DNA from: Microbacterium sp. GCS4
GTDB taxonomy: Bacteria; Actinomycetota; Actinomycetes; Actinomycetales; Microbacteriaceae
Reading direction: 5' to 3'
Assembly: GCF_001262495.1 (NCBI RefSeq)
Contig: NZ_LGYE01000002.1
Location: 880,355-944,354 of the forward strand
Length of the DNA stretch: 64,000 nucleotides
Shown here: one piece after another, positions 16,298 to 25,897 of the stretch
How the letters are laid out: every line of letters starts with the position of its first letter
How positions within the stretch are numbered: position 1 is the stretch's first letter
Notes under the pieces: generated by a model
The model's input: the letters and a program-made list of their open reading frames with translations, nothing else
Database searches by the model: none
Told to the model about the DNA's origin: nothing
Program-made: the position numbers and the translations under genes

Positions 16298-17407
16298 ATG
16301 CTCGAACTCGATCTCTCCGCCGACATCCAGGCCCTCCGCGTCACCTACGGTGACATCCGCGAGGTCGTCGATGTCGATGCGCTCCGCTCCGACATCGCCC
16401 GACTCAGCGAAGAAGCCGGCGCGCCGGATCTCTGGGACGACACCGAGCGGGCCCAGAAGGTGACCAGCGCCCTCAGCCACGCCCAGTCGGCCCTCGCCCG
16501 CGTCGAAGGCATCGGCCGTCGGCTCGACGACCTCGAGGTGCTCGTCGAACTCGCGAACGAGATGGGCGACGAGGACTCCGCGATCGAGGCCCGCAACGAG
16601 CTCGCCGCGCTCACCGAGGTGATCAACCAGCTCGAGGTGCAGACGCTGCTCGACGGCGAGTACGACGAACGCGCCGCGATCATCACGATCCGCTCCGGCG
16701 CCGGCGGCGATGACGCCACCGACTTCGCCGAGATGCTCATGCGCATGTACCTGCGCTACGCCGAGCAGCACAAGTACCCGGTCAAGGTCATGGACACGTC
16801 CTACGCGGAAGGCGCGGGCATCAAGTCGACGACCTTCGAGATCGACGCCCCCTACGCTTTCGGCACCCTGTCGGTCGAGGCCGGCACGCACCGCCTCGCG
16901 CGCATCAGTCCTTTCGGCTCCGCCGACAAGCGCCAGACCTCGTTCGCTGCCGTCGAGGTCATCCCGCTCATGGAGGAGGCGACCGAGGTCGACATCCCCG
17001 AGGGCGACATCCGCGTCGACGTGTTCCGCTCCTCCGGCCCCGGCGGGCAGTCCGTCAACACGACCGACTCCGCCGTGCGCATCACGCACCTCCCGACCGG
17101 CATCGTCGTCTCGATGCAGAACGAGAAGTCGCAGATCCAGAACCGCGCCGCCGCCATGCGCGTGCTGCAGACCCGCCTCCTGCTGCTGCAGAAGGAAGAG
17201 GAAGCGGCGAAGAAGAAGGAGCTCGCGGGAAACATCACCGCGAGCTGGGGCGACCAGATGCGGTCGTACTTCCTCTACGGGCAGCAGCTCGTCAAGGACC
17301 TGCGCACCGGCCACGAGTCGGGAAACCCGGCCGCGGTGTTCGACGGCGACCTCGACGGGTTCATCTCCGCGGGCATCCGCTGGCGCAAGCGCAAGGACGA
17401 GGACTGA
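16298..17407 (+). CDS. prfB: Peptide chain release factor 2
   Basis: Recognises UGA and UAA and triggers peptide release on the ribosome. 369 residues. The stop-codon recognition tripeptide SPF lies in LARISPFGS, and the catalytic GGQ is at about 249-251 (SSGPGGQSVN). The gene is one uninterrupted frame: the programmed +1 frameshift at about codon 26 seen in many bacteria is absent, as is usual in actinobacteria. TAGGCT about 9 nt before the ATG could be its -10. It stands upstream of the DUF2510-ftsEX-smpB block, a common arrangement. Confidence 0.96.
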   Translation: MLELDLSADIQALRVTYGDIREVVDVDALRSDIARLSEEAGAPDLWDDTERAQKVTSALSHAQSALARVEGIGRRLDDLEVLVELANEMGDEDSAIEARNELAALTEVINQLEVQTLLDGEYDERAAIITIRSGAGGDDATDFAEMLMRMYLRYAEQHKYPVKVMDTSYAEGAGIKSTTFEIDAPYAFGTLSVEAGTHRLARISPFGSADKRQTSFAAVEVIPLMEEATEVDIPEGDIRVDVFRSSGPGGQSVNTTDSAVRITHLPTGIVVSMQNEKSQIQNRAAAMRVLQTRLLLLQKEEEAAKKKELAGNITASWGDQMRSYFLYGQQLVKDLRTGHESGNPAAVFDGDLDGFISAGIRWRKRKDED

Positions 17408-17422
17408 TCCTCCGGGCGGTCC

Positions 17423-18661
17423 TCAGCGAGCTGCGCCCTGCACGGTGCCCGTGACGTCCTCGTAGCTGTAGACGATGCACACGACCTCACGGTCACCCAT
17501 CCGCCACGTGCGCTGCGTCGGCACCGACCAGTAGAAGTCGAGGACCGAGTCGGCGTACGCGTAACCGACGAAGGCTTCGAACTCGGCGATGCAGCGCTCG
17601 TCGGCGATCCGGCTGACCTCCTCGTCGCCCGGGAAGTCGCCGTCGTCGATGTCGAACGTGAAGTACACCTCGTCGGTGTGCGGCTGGTCGCAGGAGACGA
17701 CGGGCACGTAGTAGACGTCCTCTTCCCAGTCGACGTAGGGGATGCACTGGCCGACCTCGAGGTCGGCCCAGCCGACCTGCTCCGCGTCGTCGGGGACCGT
17801 GGGGCCGTCGCTCGGCGCTGTCGTCGGAGGAGCGATCGGCGTGCCGCCGGTCTCGGGCGAGGTGCCGGCGGAACCGAACGAGATGAGCACGACCGCGACG
17901 GCGAGGAACGACCCGAGCACGCTCACGCCCATGCCGGCGATACCCGGCCACTTGGGTGCGCGGAAGAACAGCGACACGATGCCGAGCACGAAGGCGAGAC
18001 CGAGAATCGCCCAACCCACGACCGCGATCGCGGGCACACACGACAGGACGGCCCCGAGGACGGCGAGCCCGAGGGCGACCACCCCGAGGATCGGGAACCG
18101 GCGTGGCGGAGCCGCTGCGGCGGGTGCACCCCAGGCGGGCTGTGCGGCGCCGGGGTAGATGTTCGGTGCGCCCCAGCCAGGCTGGGAGACGGAGCCGGGG
18201 TATCCCGGGGCGGCGCTGACCGGCACTGTGGGCTGCTCCGCCGAAGCCGCGCCCGGCAGGGCCCACGGTGGAGTGAAGGCGGCGGTCGCCGCGGCGTCGT
18301 GCGGAGGAGCAGGAGCGCCGACGGCAGGAGCGCCGACGGTGGGCATGCTGTCCACGGGCGTGCCGTCGGTCGCCGGGCCGCTGGTCGGTGTGCTGTCGAC
18401 CGCCGCGTCGTCGAGCGGCACGGTCGCCGCAGCATCTGCGGGCGCTCCCTCCGCCGATGCCTCGGTGGAATCGTCGTTCTCCGCGCTCGCGGGGTGCTGT
18501 GCGGCGACCGCGGCTGCATCAGCCTCGGCGGCGGGCGTCGTGGGCGTGGCAGGCGTCGTCGGTGTCGCGGGCGCGGCGAGCGTGTGCTGCGTCCACGCGG
18601 AGCCGTCCCACCAGCGTCGCCGCCCGGAGCCGTCGGCGTACCATCCGGCAGGGATTGTCAT
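17423..18661 (-). CDS. DUF2510/septum-formation-domain membrane protein
   Basis: 412 residues. The N-terminal DUF2510 motif is PAGWYADGSGRRRWWDG, followed by about 170 residues of Ala/Pro/Thr-rich linker. Two or three membrane helices follow (about 225-310, a DUF4190-like block with RAPKWPGIAG), then an extracytoplasmic domain with paired cysteines (GQCIPY, SCDQPHTDEV, RCIAEFE, VVCIVYSY) matching the Septum_form family. The ligand and function of that domain are not established. It lies 23 bp after the related gene upstream on the same strand and shares its N-terminal half, so the two are tandem duplicates with different outer domains. Confidence 0.82.
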   Translation of the reverse strand: MTIPAGWYADGSGRRRWWDGSAWTQHTLAAPATPTTPATPTTPAAEADAAAVAAQHPASAENDDSTEASAEGAPADAAATVPLDDAAVDSTPTSGPATDGTPVDSMPTVGAPAVGAPAPPHDAAATAAFTPPWALPGAASAEQPTVPVSAAPGYPGSVSQPGWGAPNIYPGAAQPAWGAPAAAAPPRRFPILGVVALGLAVLGAVLSCVPAIAVVGWAILGLAFVLGIVSLFFRAPKWPGIAGMGVSVLGSFLAVAVVLISFGSAGTSPETGGTPIAPPTTAPSDGPTVPDDAEQVGWADLEVGQCIPYVDWEEDVYYVPVVSCDQPHTDEVYFTFDIDDGDFPGDEEVSRIADERCIAEFEAFVGYAYADSVLDFYWSVPTQRTWRMGDREVVCIVYSYEDVTGTVQGAAR

Positions 18662-18684
18662 GCCGTCGTCCTCGTCCTTCGTGC

Positions 18685-20190
18685 TCAACCGGCGGTCGCG
18701 GTGACCGAGATGCGGGCGACTTCCTGCAGCAGCTCGTCCGTCACGATGACGGTGTACGAGCCGCTCTGGGCGACGTCGAAGGTCACCTTGCCGTTGACCG
18801 ACTGTCCGGCAGCGAGCTCCTCGCTGCCGATCTGGCCGTCGGCGAAGAAGTCGTACGTTCCCTCGACGCCCTCGGCGGTCTCGATGCCGAAGTAGATCGG
18901 GTTGACGTAGCTGGTGCCGGAGACCCCGGACCACGTGATATCGAGGATCACGAAGCCGCCGTTGGTCGCGGGGATGCTCGAGCCGTCGGACGTCGCCCAT
19001 GTGGCGGAGTTCACAGTGACCTCACCCGATCCGGACAGCTGGGTCACGGTGATGGCTTCGCCCATCGTGCCCTCGACGACCTCGGGCGTTCCGAAACCGC
19101 CGTCGGAGTCGCCGTCGGTGCCGGTGTCGCTGTCGCTGGACGGAGGCGAGGTCGGGAAGTCACGGGTGACCTCGGACGCGACCGTCGCCACGAAGAACAC
19201 GATGGCCACGACGACGCCGATGATCGTGCCGACGACCGACAGGATGAGCCCCGTGATGCCGGGCCACTTCCGGCCCTTCAGGAAGAGCGAGATGAGCGAG
19301 GCGATGAAGCCGACCCCGAGCAGCACGAAGCCGATGATGTTGAGGAACGGGATGAAGGCCAGGATCGTGCCCAGCACGGCGAGGCCGAGACCGACCAGTC
19401 CGAGCACCGAGGGGCGCGCGGGGGCGGCGGGAGCCCCACCGTAACCTCCGGGATAGCCGCCGATCGGGTATCCCGGGCCGCCGGGCGCAGAGCCGGCACC
19501 GGAGTAGGCCTGAGCCGCACCGGGATAGGTCGGCGGCTGTGGGGCGGGCGCAGCGGCGGGGTACGCGACGCCGGCTCCCGGGTAGGTCGGCGCCGGATTG
19601 CCGTACGGAGGCACGGCGGGATCGAGTGGCGCGGAGGGCCCGGCGGCGCCGGGGGCCGTGAACGGCGTGCCCCATGACGGGGCCTCGGGGGTCGCCGGTG
19701 CCGACCAGGACGGTGCCGCCTCGGGGGCCGTGACCGGTTCGCTCCCAGACGTGGGGACCGCGGTGTCGGGCGCGGGACTCTCGGGCTCGGCGCCGTCGGC
19801 CGGAGCCGCGGGCGCAGCCGCAACGGGCTCAGCGGCAGTGGGTGCAGTCGCAACGGGCTCGGCGGCGACAGGCTCCGCGGCGATGGGTTCAGCGCCGATG
19901 CCGACCGCATCCGCGGTCGGGGTGTTCACACCCGAACCGGCATCCGCTGACCCGGCATCCGCCGATCCGGCACCTGCGGGGGCGGTCTCCGTGGACGGAG
20001 CCTCGGACCACGACGTCTCGACGGCGGCGACCGATCCGAGCGTCGACTCCGTCTCCGTGGCGGCGGGCGTGGTGTCGGCGGCGGTCACGTCCGCCGGGGC
20101 GACCGGGGCGAAGTGCTCGGTCCACTGGGTGCCGTCCCACCAGCGCTGCCGGCCGGATCCGTCGTCGTACCAGCCTGCGGGCGTCGTCAT
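18685..20190 (-). CDS. DUF2510/DUF4352-type membrane protein
   Basis: 501 residues. DUF2510 motif PAGWYDDGSGRQRWWDG, a long Ala/Pro/Gly/Tyr linker (about 30-290) with GYP and YPGA repeats, and a helix block at about 300-375 (LGLAVLGTILAFIPFLNIIGF; KGRKWPGITG). The outer beta-rich domain (about 390-501) resembles DUF4352/telokin-like Ig domains. GAGGGG precedes the ATG at 20190; a longer upstream frame lacks a start signal. The linker suggests a surface-exposed or envelope-spanning scaffold. It is divergent from ftsE. Confidence 0.8.
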   Translation of the reverse strand: MTTPAGWYDDGSGRQRWWDGTQWTEHFAPVAPADVTAADTTPAATETESTLGSVAAVETSWSEAPSTETAPAGAGSADAGSADAGSGVNTPTADAVGIGAEPIAAEPVAAEPVATAPTAAEPVAAAPAAPADGAEPESPAPDTAVPTSGSEPVTAPEAAPSWSAPATPEAPSWGTPFTAPGAAGPSAPLDPAVPPYGNPAPTYPGAGVAYPAAAPAPQPPTYPGAAQAYSGAGSAPGGPGYPIGGYPGGYGGAPAAPARPSVLGLVGLGLAVLGTILAFIPFLNIIGFVLLGVGFIASLISLFLKGRKWPGITGLILSVVGTIIGVVVAIVFFVATVASEVTRDFPTSPPSSDSDTGTDGDSDGGFGTPEVVEGTMGEAITVTQLSGSGEVTVNSATWATSDGSSIPATNGGFVILDITWSGVSGTSYVNPIYFGIETAEGVEGTYDFFADGQIGSEELAAGQSVNGKVTFDVAQSGSYTVIVTDELLQEVARISVTATAG

Positions 20191-20313
20191 GATGGTCCCC
20201 TCGGAAGTCTTCGTCCGCGCTGACCGCGGATCGACACCTCCATGTATAGCAGTGCCCTCGGACGCAGAGGTGGTCTGCGGGGTGTCGCTCGCGGGCACAC
20301 CATCCGGCGCGCT

Positions 20314-20328
20314 TAGGCTCGAAGCGCC
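20314..20328 (+). promoter_or_regulatory. -10 box of the ftsE-ftsX transcript
   Basis: TAGGCT at 20314-20319 lies 9 nt before the ftsE ATG, with no ribosome-binding site between. This suggests a leaderless or near-leaderless message. No clear -35 is visible. Confidence 0.4.
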
Positions 20329-21399
20329 ATGATTCGGTTCGAGAACGTCACGAAACGCTACCGCGGGACCACCAGACCCGCCCTGTCCGGCGTCGACTTC
20401 GAAGTCCAGCGCGGGGAGTTCGTCTTCCTCGTCGGCGCCTCGGGGTCGGGCAAATCGTCGTGTCTGCGACTCATCCTGCGCGAGGACGTCCCCACGACGG
20501 GTCGTATCGCCGTGCTCGGCCGCGACCTGCGGTCGCTGGCGAACCGCAAGGTCCCCTACTTCCGGCGGCACATCGGCTCGGTGTTCCAGGACTTCCGCCT
20601 GCTGCCCTCGAAGACCGTGTATCAGAACGTCGCGTTCACCCTGCAGGTGACCGGATCGTCACGCGGGTTCATCCAGCAGGCGGTGCCGGAGGCGCTCGCG
20701 CTCGTCGGCCTCGACGGCAAGCAGAAGCGGATGCCGCACGAGCTGTCCGGTGGGGAGCAGCAGCGTGTGGCGATCGCGCGCGCGCTCGTGAACCGACCTC
20801 AGGTCCTGCTGGCCGACGAGCCGACCGGAAACCTCGACCCCGCGACCTCCGTCGACATCATGCAGCTGCTCGCACGGATCAACGCCGGCGGCACGACCGT
20901 GCTCATGGCCACGCACGAGGCGGCGTTCGTCGACCAGATGCAGCGCCGCGTGATCGAGCTCCGCGACGGCGAGATGGTGCGCGACGAGGTCCACGGTGGC
21001 TACGGCGACACGTCGAACATCCCGCGCCTCGTACCGGAGGAGGTCCGTGGCGCCGCCGCCGCGGCCGCACTCACCGCGGTGCAGGAGGTGCAGCGCCAGA
21101 CCGCCGATCTCTCGGTCGTGCGCGCAGCGCTCGCGGAGGAGCTGAGTGCGCAGCGTAGAGCGGCATCGACCGCCCCTGACGCCGTGCCCACGGCATCCGA
21201 GATCCCCGAGGCCCAGGCGGTGCCCATCGAACCGCAGACCGACGTGCAACCCGAGACGACGCCTGAGGCGAAGCCGGCGGCGGTCGGACCGCGCACGCAT
21301 CCGATCGTCCTGCCGCAGGTCGACGTGGCTGAGGTGGGGGTCGCAGACCGACTGGGCCTGTCCGACGACGGCGCCGAGGAGGTGGGCCCGACCTCATGA
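20329..21399 (+). CDS. ftsE: Cell-division ATP-binding protein FtsE with C-terminal extension
   Basis: ATPase subunit of the FtsEX complex, which controls septal peptidoglycan hydrolases (in actinobacteria RipC-type enzymes). Residues about 1-225 are a standard ABC domain: Walker A GASGSGKSS, Q-loop FQDFRLLP, signature LSGGEQQR, Walker B LLADEPTGN, H-loop THEA. Unlike the usual 220-230 aa proteins it reaches 356 aa. The extra 130 residues are Ala/Glu/Pro-rich and low in complexity (RQTADLSVVRAALAEELSAQRR, then PTASEIPEAQ). Overlaps ftsX by ATGA. Confidence 0.94.
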   Translation: MIRFENVTKRYRGTTRPALSGVDFEVQRGEFVFLVGASGSGKSSCLRLILREDVPTTGRIAVLGRDLRSLANRKVPYFRRHIGSVFQDFRLLPSKTVYQNVAFTLQVTGSSRGFIQQAVPEALALVGLDGKQKRMPHELSGGEQQRVAIARALVNRPQVLLADEPTGNLDPATSVDIMQLLARINAGGTTVLMATHEAAFVDQMQRRVIELRDGEMVRDEVHGGYGDTSNIPRLVPEEVRGAAAAAALTAVQEVQRQTADLSVVRAALAEELSAQRRAASTAPDAVPTASEIPEAQAVPIEPQTDVQPETTPEAKPAAVGPRTHPIVLPQVDVAEVGVADRLGLSDDGAEEVGPTS

Positions 21400-22310
21400 G
21401 AATCGGACTCATCCTGGCGGAAGCCCTCGGCGGCCTCCGTCGCAACATCTCGATGGTCATCTCCGTCGTACTCGTGACATTCGTGTCGCTCACATTCGTC
21501 GGGGCCGCGATCCTCATGCAGTCGCAGATCGGCACCATGCGCGGGTACTGGACCGAGCGGGCCCAGGTGGCCGTGTACATGTGCTCGACGATCTCCGAGT
21601 CGCCGACCTGCGTCGACGGCGGCGCCACTGAGGATCAGGTGAACGCCGTGCGCGACCAGCTCGACGGCGAGGCCCTCTCACCGCTCATCAGCGAGGTGAC
21701 CTTCGATACCAAGGAGGACACCTACGCCAAGCTCGTCGCGCAGCTCGGCGAGGAGCAGGCGAGCGTGATCACCCCGGACCAGGCGTTCGAGGTCTTCTTC
21801 GTCACGATGAAGGACCCGGGGCAGTCGCAGGTGATCTCCGAGGCGTTCAACGGCGTCGCCGGGGTCGAACAGGTGCAGGATCAGCTGCAGTACCTGGAAC
21901 CCCTGTTCTCGGCGCTCACGGTCGCGACGTACATCGCGGTGGGCATCGCCGTGCTGATGCTCATCGCCGCGATCCTGCTGATCGGCACGACGATCCGATT
22001 GTCGGCGTATGCGCGTCGCAAGGAGATCGGCATCATGCGACTGGTCGGGGCGTCGAACCGCTTCATCCAGACCCCGTTCGTGCTGGAGGGCGTGTTCGCG
22101 GCGTTCCTCGGGTCCGTCCTCGCGAGCGCCGCGGTCGTCGCCGGGGTGCACTTCGGCGTCAACGGCTATCTCCGCGGACGCGTGCCGTTCATCACGACCT
22201 GGATCACGATGCAGGATGCCGCGCTCGTCGTTCCCGTCCTGATCGGCATCGGCGTGGTGCTGGCCGCGCTCTCGGCCGGGTTCGCGATCCGCCGGTGGCT
22301 TCGCACCTGA
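21396..22310 (+). CDS. ftsX: Cell-division permease-like protein FtsX
   Basis: Membrane partner of FtsE that transmits ATPase state to extracellular peptidoglycan hydrolases. 304 residues: TM1 at about 20-45, a large outer domain (about 50-170) with two cysteines ([14 protein letters not shown]), then three C-terminal TMs (about 175-205, 225-255, 270-300). The [17 protein letters not shown] motif is the coupling helix region of FtsX/MacB-type permeases. Confidence 0.94.
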   Translation: MRIGLILAEALGGLRRNISMVISVVLVTFVSLTFVGAAILMQSQIGTMRGYWTERAQVAVYMCSTISESPTCVDGGATEDQVNAVRDQLDGEALSPLISEVTFDTKEDTYAKLVAQLGEEQASVITPDQAFEVFFVTMKDPGQSQVISEAFNGVAGVEQVQDQLQYLEPLFSALTVATYIAVGIAVLMLIAAILLIGTTIRLSAYARRKEIGIMRLVGASNRFIQTPFVLEGVFAAFLGSVLASAAVVAGVHFGVNGYLRGRVPFITTWITMQDAALVVPVLIGIGVVLAALSAGFAIRRWLRT

Positions 22311-22395
22311 CCCGCTCCGCGGTATAGACTGGCAGGCTGCCGTGCGCCCGCCACCGGGCACCGCACGATGCCACGGCACGGATCAGGAGAGAATC

Positions 22396-22872
22396 ATGCC
22401 CAGGGAACGCGGGGAGAAGGTCATCGCGACCAATCGTCGCGCACGTCACGACTACAACATCGAGAAGTCGTACGAGGCGGGGATGGTGCTCACCGGCACC
22501 GAGGTGAAGTCGCTGCGTCAGGGACGCGCCAACCTCAGCGACGGCTACGCGTTCGTCAAGGGCAACGAGGTGTTCCTGGATGCCGTGCACATCCCCGAGT
22601 ACTCCCAGGGGCACTGGACGAACCACTCGGCCAAGCGCATCCGCAAGCTGCTGCTGCACCGCGAGGAGATCGCCAAGCTCGCTCACGCCGTCTCGGCAGG
22701 CGGGTACACCCTGATCCCGCTCAAGCTGTACTTCTCGGACGGCCGCGCGAAGGTCGAGATCGCCTTGGCGAAGGGCAAGCGCGAGTACGACAAGCGCCAG
22801 ACCCTGCGCGAGCGTCAGGACACCCGCGAGGCCGAGCGCGCCATGCGCCTGCGCAACCGCGTCGGCGAGTGA
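22396..22872 (+). CDS. smpB: SsrA-binding protein SmpB
   Basis: Binds tmRNA and brings it to stalled ribosomes for trans-translation. 158 residues from ATG 22396. Family motifs include [29 protein letters not shown], the [16 protein letters not shown] region, [11 protein letters not shown] and a basic C-terminal tail (ERAMRLRNR) that enters the mRNA channel. A TAGACT -10 sits near 22325. The tmRNA gene, often adjacent, is not in the interval that follows; the next gene is convergent. Confidence 0.96.
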   Translation: MPRERGEKVIATNRRARHDYNIEKSYEAGMVLTGTEVKSLRQGRANLSDGYAFVKGNEVFLDAVHIPEYSQGHWTNHSAKRIRKLLLHREEIAKLAHAVSAGGYTLIPLKLYFSDGRAKVEIALAKGKREYDKRQTLRERQDTREAERAMRLRNRVGE

Positions 22873-22910
22873 CCGTCGCCCTCTGATCCGCCTCCCGTGG
22901 CGGCACGCCC

Positions 22911-24794
22911 TCAGGGCGCGGGTGTGAAACCGAACACGCGGCCGAGGAACGCGAGCTCGCGCTCGAGCGCGTCGACGATCGTCTCCGCCGCCCGGAAGCC
23001 GTGGCCCTCCGTCGGGTACGCCACGTACTCGTGCTCCACGTCCCGCGACCGCAGCGCGTCGCGGATCGCCTCGGACTGGGCGGGAGGCACCACGCGATCC
23101 TCTCCGCCCTGCAACAGGAGCACCGGCACGTCGATGCGGTCGGCGTGCGTGAGCGGCGAGCGGTCGACGTACAGCTGCTCGGCCTCGGGGAGCGGACCCA
23201 CCAGGCCCTCGATGTAGTGCGCCTCGAAGTCGTGCGAGTGCTCGGCCAGCATCCGCAGGTCCGCGACGCCGTAGCGGCTGATCCCGGCGGCGAACGTGCC
23301 GCCCCGCACGAGCGCAGACAGCACCGTCCACCCACCCGCCGAACCGCCGCGGATCGCGATGCGCGCCGGGTCGGCCAGCCCGGCATCCACCAGGCCGCGC
23401 GCGGCCGCGATCACGTCGTCGACGTCGACGACGCCCCACTGGCCGTCGAGCCTTTCGCGGTACGCACGGCCGTAGCCCGTCGATCCCCCGTAGTTGACGT
23501 CGAGCACGCCGATGCCGCGGCTGGTGTAGAACGCGACGGCGGCGGAGGACGCCCCGGTGACATGCGCCGTAGGACCGCCGTGCACGAAGACGACGTACGG
23601 CGAGAGCTCGCCGTCCGGCGCGGTGTGCTCGGGGTTCCGCGGGGCGTAGGCGAACGCGTGCACGGGGCCGTGCGGGCCGTCGACGAGGAGGACGGATGCC
23701 GTGGGCATCCACGCAGGATCCGCTGGCGTCCCTCCGGCGATGCGCTCGACTGCGCCCGAGTCGACGTCGACCGCCCACACGCCGGGTGCAGACGTCGAGC
23801 TGCTGCCGGACAGCAGCACGCGGGAGCCCGAGACGTCGTCGACGCTGACGTGACCGTCGGCCGCGAGGGTCAGCGGGCGTGCGCTGCCGTCCGGTGAGAC
23901 GACCACCACGTCGTCGCGACCGTTCGTGCGCACCGCCACGATGCGGCCGTCGTCGAGAGGCTGGAACCATCTGTTGCCGAGAACCCAGAGCCCGTAGCCG
24001 GTGTCGGCGTCGATGCGAGCGGCCGACACCGCTCGAACATCCGCTTCGCTGCGGTCGCCGTCGGCGCCGCTGCCGTCGCCGAGGCGGAGGCGCTGCAGAG
24101 CCCAGCGCCCGGAGGGATCGTCGGCGTACACGAGCTCGTCGTCGCCGGTCCACTCCGGCTGCAGGGCGGCTCGGGTCGCAGGTGCGATCCGCCGGTCGCG
24201 GTCCGCGATCACGAGTGCGGCCGACTGCCACGGCATCCGGGGAGCATGCCACTCGACCCAGGCGAGGCGGGAGCCGTCGGGCGAGAGCGCGGGATGCGCG
24301 TAGAAGCCCTCGCCCTCCACGATCACGGTCAGTGCGCGCTCGTCGTCCGCTGCCGAGCCGTCCAGCGGGATCTCCACGATGCCGCGACGGTGCGGATCGC
24401 TCGTCAGGTCCTCACGGACCGCGAACAGGCGCCCGTGCTGCAGTCGCAGTCCGCCGTGAGCCGGCCCGGGCGGGGTGAGCGGCACGGGATCGCCGCCGCG
24501 CGGCATCCGGCGCACGCGCTGGTCGGCCGCGTCGACGAAGTACAGGGTGCCGTCGTGGTCGGCCGTCCAGGCGCCACCGCCGTACTCGTGCACTCGGGAC
24601 CGCGCGTTCCACGGAGCGGGCAGGACCACCGCGCCCGTCGAGCTGCGCACTGCGACGCGGCCGCCCTCTGCGGGCACGGACTCTCCCCACCACACCTCGT
24701 CGCCGACGAAGCGGGCACCGTCGATGCGCGGCGCGGCTGCGGCGATCGACGCGGGGGAGAAGGGGGAGGACCAGGAGCCGTACGGTGCGGTCAT
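22911..24794 (-). CDS. S9 family prolyl-oligopeptidase-type serine peptidase
   Basis: 627-residue cytosolic peptidase. The N-terminal two thirds form a beta-propeller-like region with repeated WxxDG/strand patterns. The C-terminal alpha/beta hydrolase has nucleophile Ser about 485 in RGGSAGGW, aspartate in LLQGGEDRVVPP and histidine in TEGHGFR. It resembles dipeptidyl-peptidase/acyl-aminoacyl-peptidase homologues of the S9C group; the exact specificity is unknown. No signal peptide. Start at ATG 24794. It is downstream of, and on the same strand as, lexA. Confidence 0.9.
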   Translation of the reverse strand: MTAPYGSWSSPFSPASIAAAAPRIDGARFVGDEVWWGESVPAEGGRVAVRSSTGAVVLPAPWNARSRVHEYGGGAWTADHDGTLYFVDAADQRVRRMPRGGDPVPLTPPGPAHGGLRLQHGRLFAVREDLTSDPHRRGIVEIPLDGSAADDERALTVIVEGEGFYAHPALSPDGSRLAWVEWHAPRMPWQSAALVIADRDRRIAPATRAALQPEWTGDDELVYADDPSGRWALQRLRLGDGSGADGDRSEADVRAVSAARIDADTGYGLWVLGNRWFQPLDDGRIVAVRTNGRDDVVVVSPDGSARPLTLAADGHVSVDDVSGSRVLLSGSSSTSAPGVWAVDVDSGAVERIAGGTPADPAWMPTASVLLVDGPHGPVHAFAYAPRNPEHTAPDGELSPYVVFVHGGPTAHVTGASSAAVAFYTSRGIGVLDVNYGGSTGYGRAYRERLDGQWGVVDVDDVIAAARGLVDAGLADPARIAIRGGSAGGWTVLSALVRGGTFAAGISRYGVADLRMLAEHSHDFEAHYIEGLVGPLPEAEQLYVDRSPLTHADRIDVPVLLLQGGEDRVVPPAQSEAIRDALRSRDVEHEYVAYPTEGHGFRAAETIVDALERELAFLGRVFGFTPAP

Positions 24795-24902
24795 GCCTTC
24801 GAGCCTAAGCGCGGGGCGCCGTGCGGTGCCTTCCGGCGCGCGTCGAGGGAGCGGGACGGCGCGCGGTCGTGCGGTGCGGCGCGGGCGGCGAACAGCGCAG
24901 AA

Positions 24903-24947
24903 TCAGACGGCGCGCAGTCAGGCGGCGCAGTGTCAGACGGCGCGGAG
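24903..24947. repeat. Three tandem 15-bp units spanning the lexA stop codon
   Basis: Units TCAGACGGCGCGCAG, TCAGGCGGCGCAGTG and TCAGACGGCGCGGAG follow each other without gap. The third contains the end of lexA (stop at 24933-24935, minus strand). Since 15 is divisible by three, each unit supplies an in-frame stop, so the downstream copies are untranslated. It looks like a small replication-slippage expansion. Confidence 0.75.
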
Positions 24948-25619
24948 GACGGCCACGACCTTGCCGAGGATCACGGCCTCGTCGCCGAGGATCGGCTCGA
25001 ACGCGGAGTTGCGCGGCAGCAGCCACGTGTGACCGTCGCGGCGTCGCAGCACCTTGACGGTGGCTTCTCCGTCGAGCATCGCGGCGACGATCTCGCCGTT
25101 CTCGGCGGTGCCCTGGGATCGCACGACCACCCAGTCGCCGTCGCAGATCGCGGCGTCGATCATCGATTCGCCCGAGACCTTCAGCATGAACAGGTCGCCC
25201 TTGCCGACCAGCTGACGCGGCAGGGGGAAGATCTCCTCGACCTGCTGGTCGGCGGTGATCGGCACACCCGCGGCGATGCGGCCGACCAGGGGGACGAGCG
25301 CGGCGTCGCCGACCGGGGTCGCGACGTCGGCGGGATTCTCGGCGCCGGTGCCGGGGAGGTCGATCAGCACTTCCATGGCCCGTGTCTTGCCGGGATCGCG
25401 GCGCAGGTAGCCGCTGAGCTCGAGCTGGCCGAGCTGGTGGGTCACGCTCGACAGCGACTTGAGGCCGACGGCGTCGCCGATCTCGCGCATGCTCGGCGGG
25501 TAGCCGTAGCGGCTGATGGAGGTCTGGATGACCTCGAGGATGGCCATCTGCTTGGGGCTGAGGCTCTTCCGACGACGAGTGCGCGGCGCCTCGGCTTCGG
25601 GGGCGGAGTTCTCGCTCAT
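24933..25619 (-). CDS. lexA: SOS repressor LexA
   Basis: Represses DNA-damage genes and self-cleaves when bound to the RecA filament. 228 residues. The winged helix-turn-helix at about 20-85 contains [26 protein letters not shown]. The cleavage site is Ala117-Gly118 (RIAAGVP), the catalytic serine is Ser152 ([10 protein letters not shown]) and the lysine is Lys189 (ATVKVL). It is divergent from a LysM membrane gene across 278 bp containing several TTCG/CGAA palindromes, the likely autoregulatory sites. Confidence 0.96.
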   Translation of the reverse strand: MSENSAPEAEAPRTRRRKSLSPKQMAILEVIQTSISRYGYPPSMREIGDAVGLKSLSSVTHQLGQLELSGYLRRDPGKTRAMEVLIDLPGTGAENPADVATPVGDAALVPLVGRIAAGVPITADQQVEEIFPLPRQLVGKGDLFMLKVSGESMIDAAICDGDWVVVRSQGTAENGEIVAAMLDGEATVKVLRRRDGHTWLLPRNSAFEPILGDEAVILGKVVAVLRAV

Positions 25620-25649
25620 GGTTCTCCTCAGGGGTGCGGATCCGGCGTC

Positions 25650-25806
25650 TCGATTCGAATGTCGGAGGTCCGTGGTGGGGTGTTCGTATCGAAACCGTAT
25701 CCGAGAAACGCGCCGATAGGGAATATCTGTTCGAGCGTGTCGGTTATCTCGGGGGCCGGATTTCGAAGAAGTCTTGACAGATGTTCGAATTCGAAGATAA
25801 CTTCGG
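25650..25806. promoter_or_regulatory. Candidate LexA operators and divergent SOS promoters
   Basis: Within 157 bp there are at least four TTCG/CGAA dyads: TCGATTCGA (25650), GTTCGTATCGAAAC (25682), the perfect TTCGAATTCGAA (25784-25795), and CGAAG-N4-CTTCG (about 25792-25805). The last has the spacing of the actinobacterial/Bacillus LexA box (CGAAC-N4-GTTCG) with symmetrical changes. Half-sites TGTTCGA also occur. A rightward promoter TTGACA (25774-25779), 16-nt spacer, GATAAC overlaps the two best dyads, so a bound repressor would block transcription of the LysM gene. Confidence 0.6.
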
Positions 25807-25897
25807 AACGTAGCTTCGCATCCTCGGCTCCCGGCCGAGTCGCGGATGCGAACGCTACGCCACCTTCACCGCCCCGCGGTCACCCAGAGGAGCACGA

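Noticed and set aside
16298..16400. Programmed frameshift in prfB
   Set aside because: The N-terminus is one continuous conserved frame, and no UGA-containing slip site is present.
16238..17314. Apparent N-terminal extension of the MFS frame antisense to prfB
   Set aside because: The residues before the MFS start are the complement of prfB with no signal or motif; the start at GTG 16237 has a ribosome-binding site.
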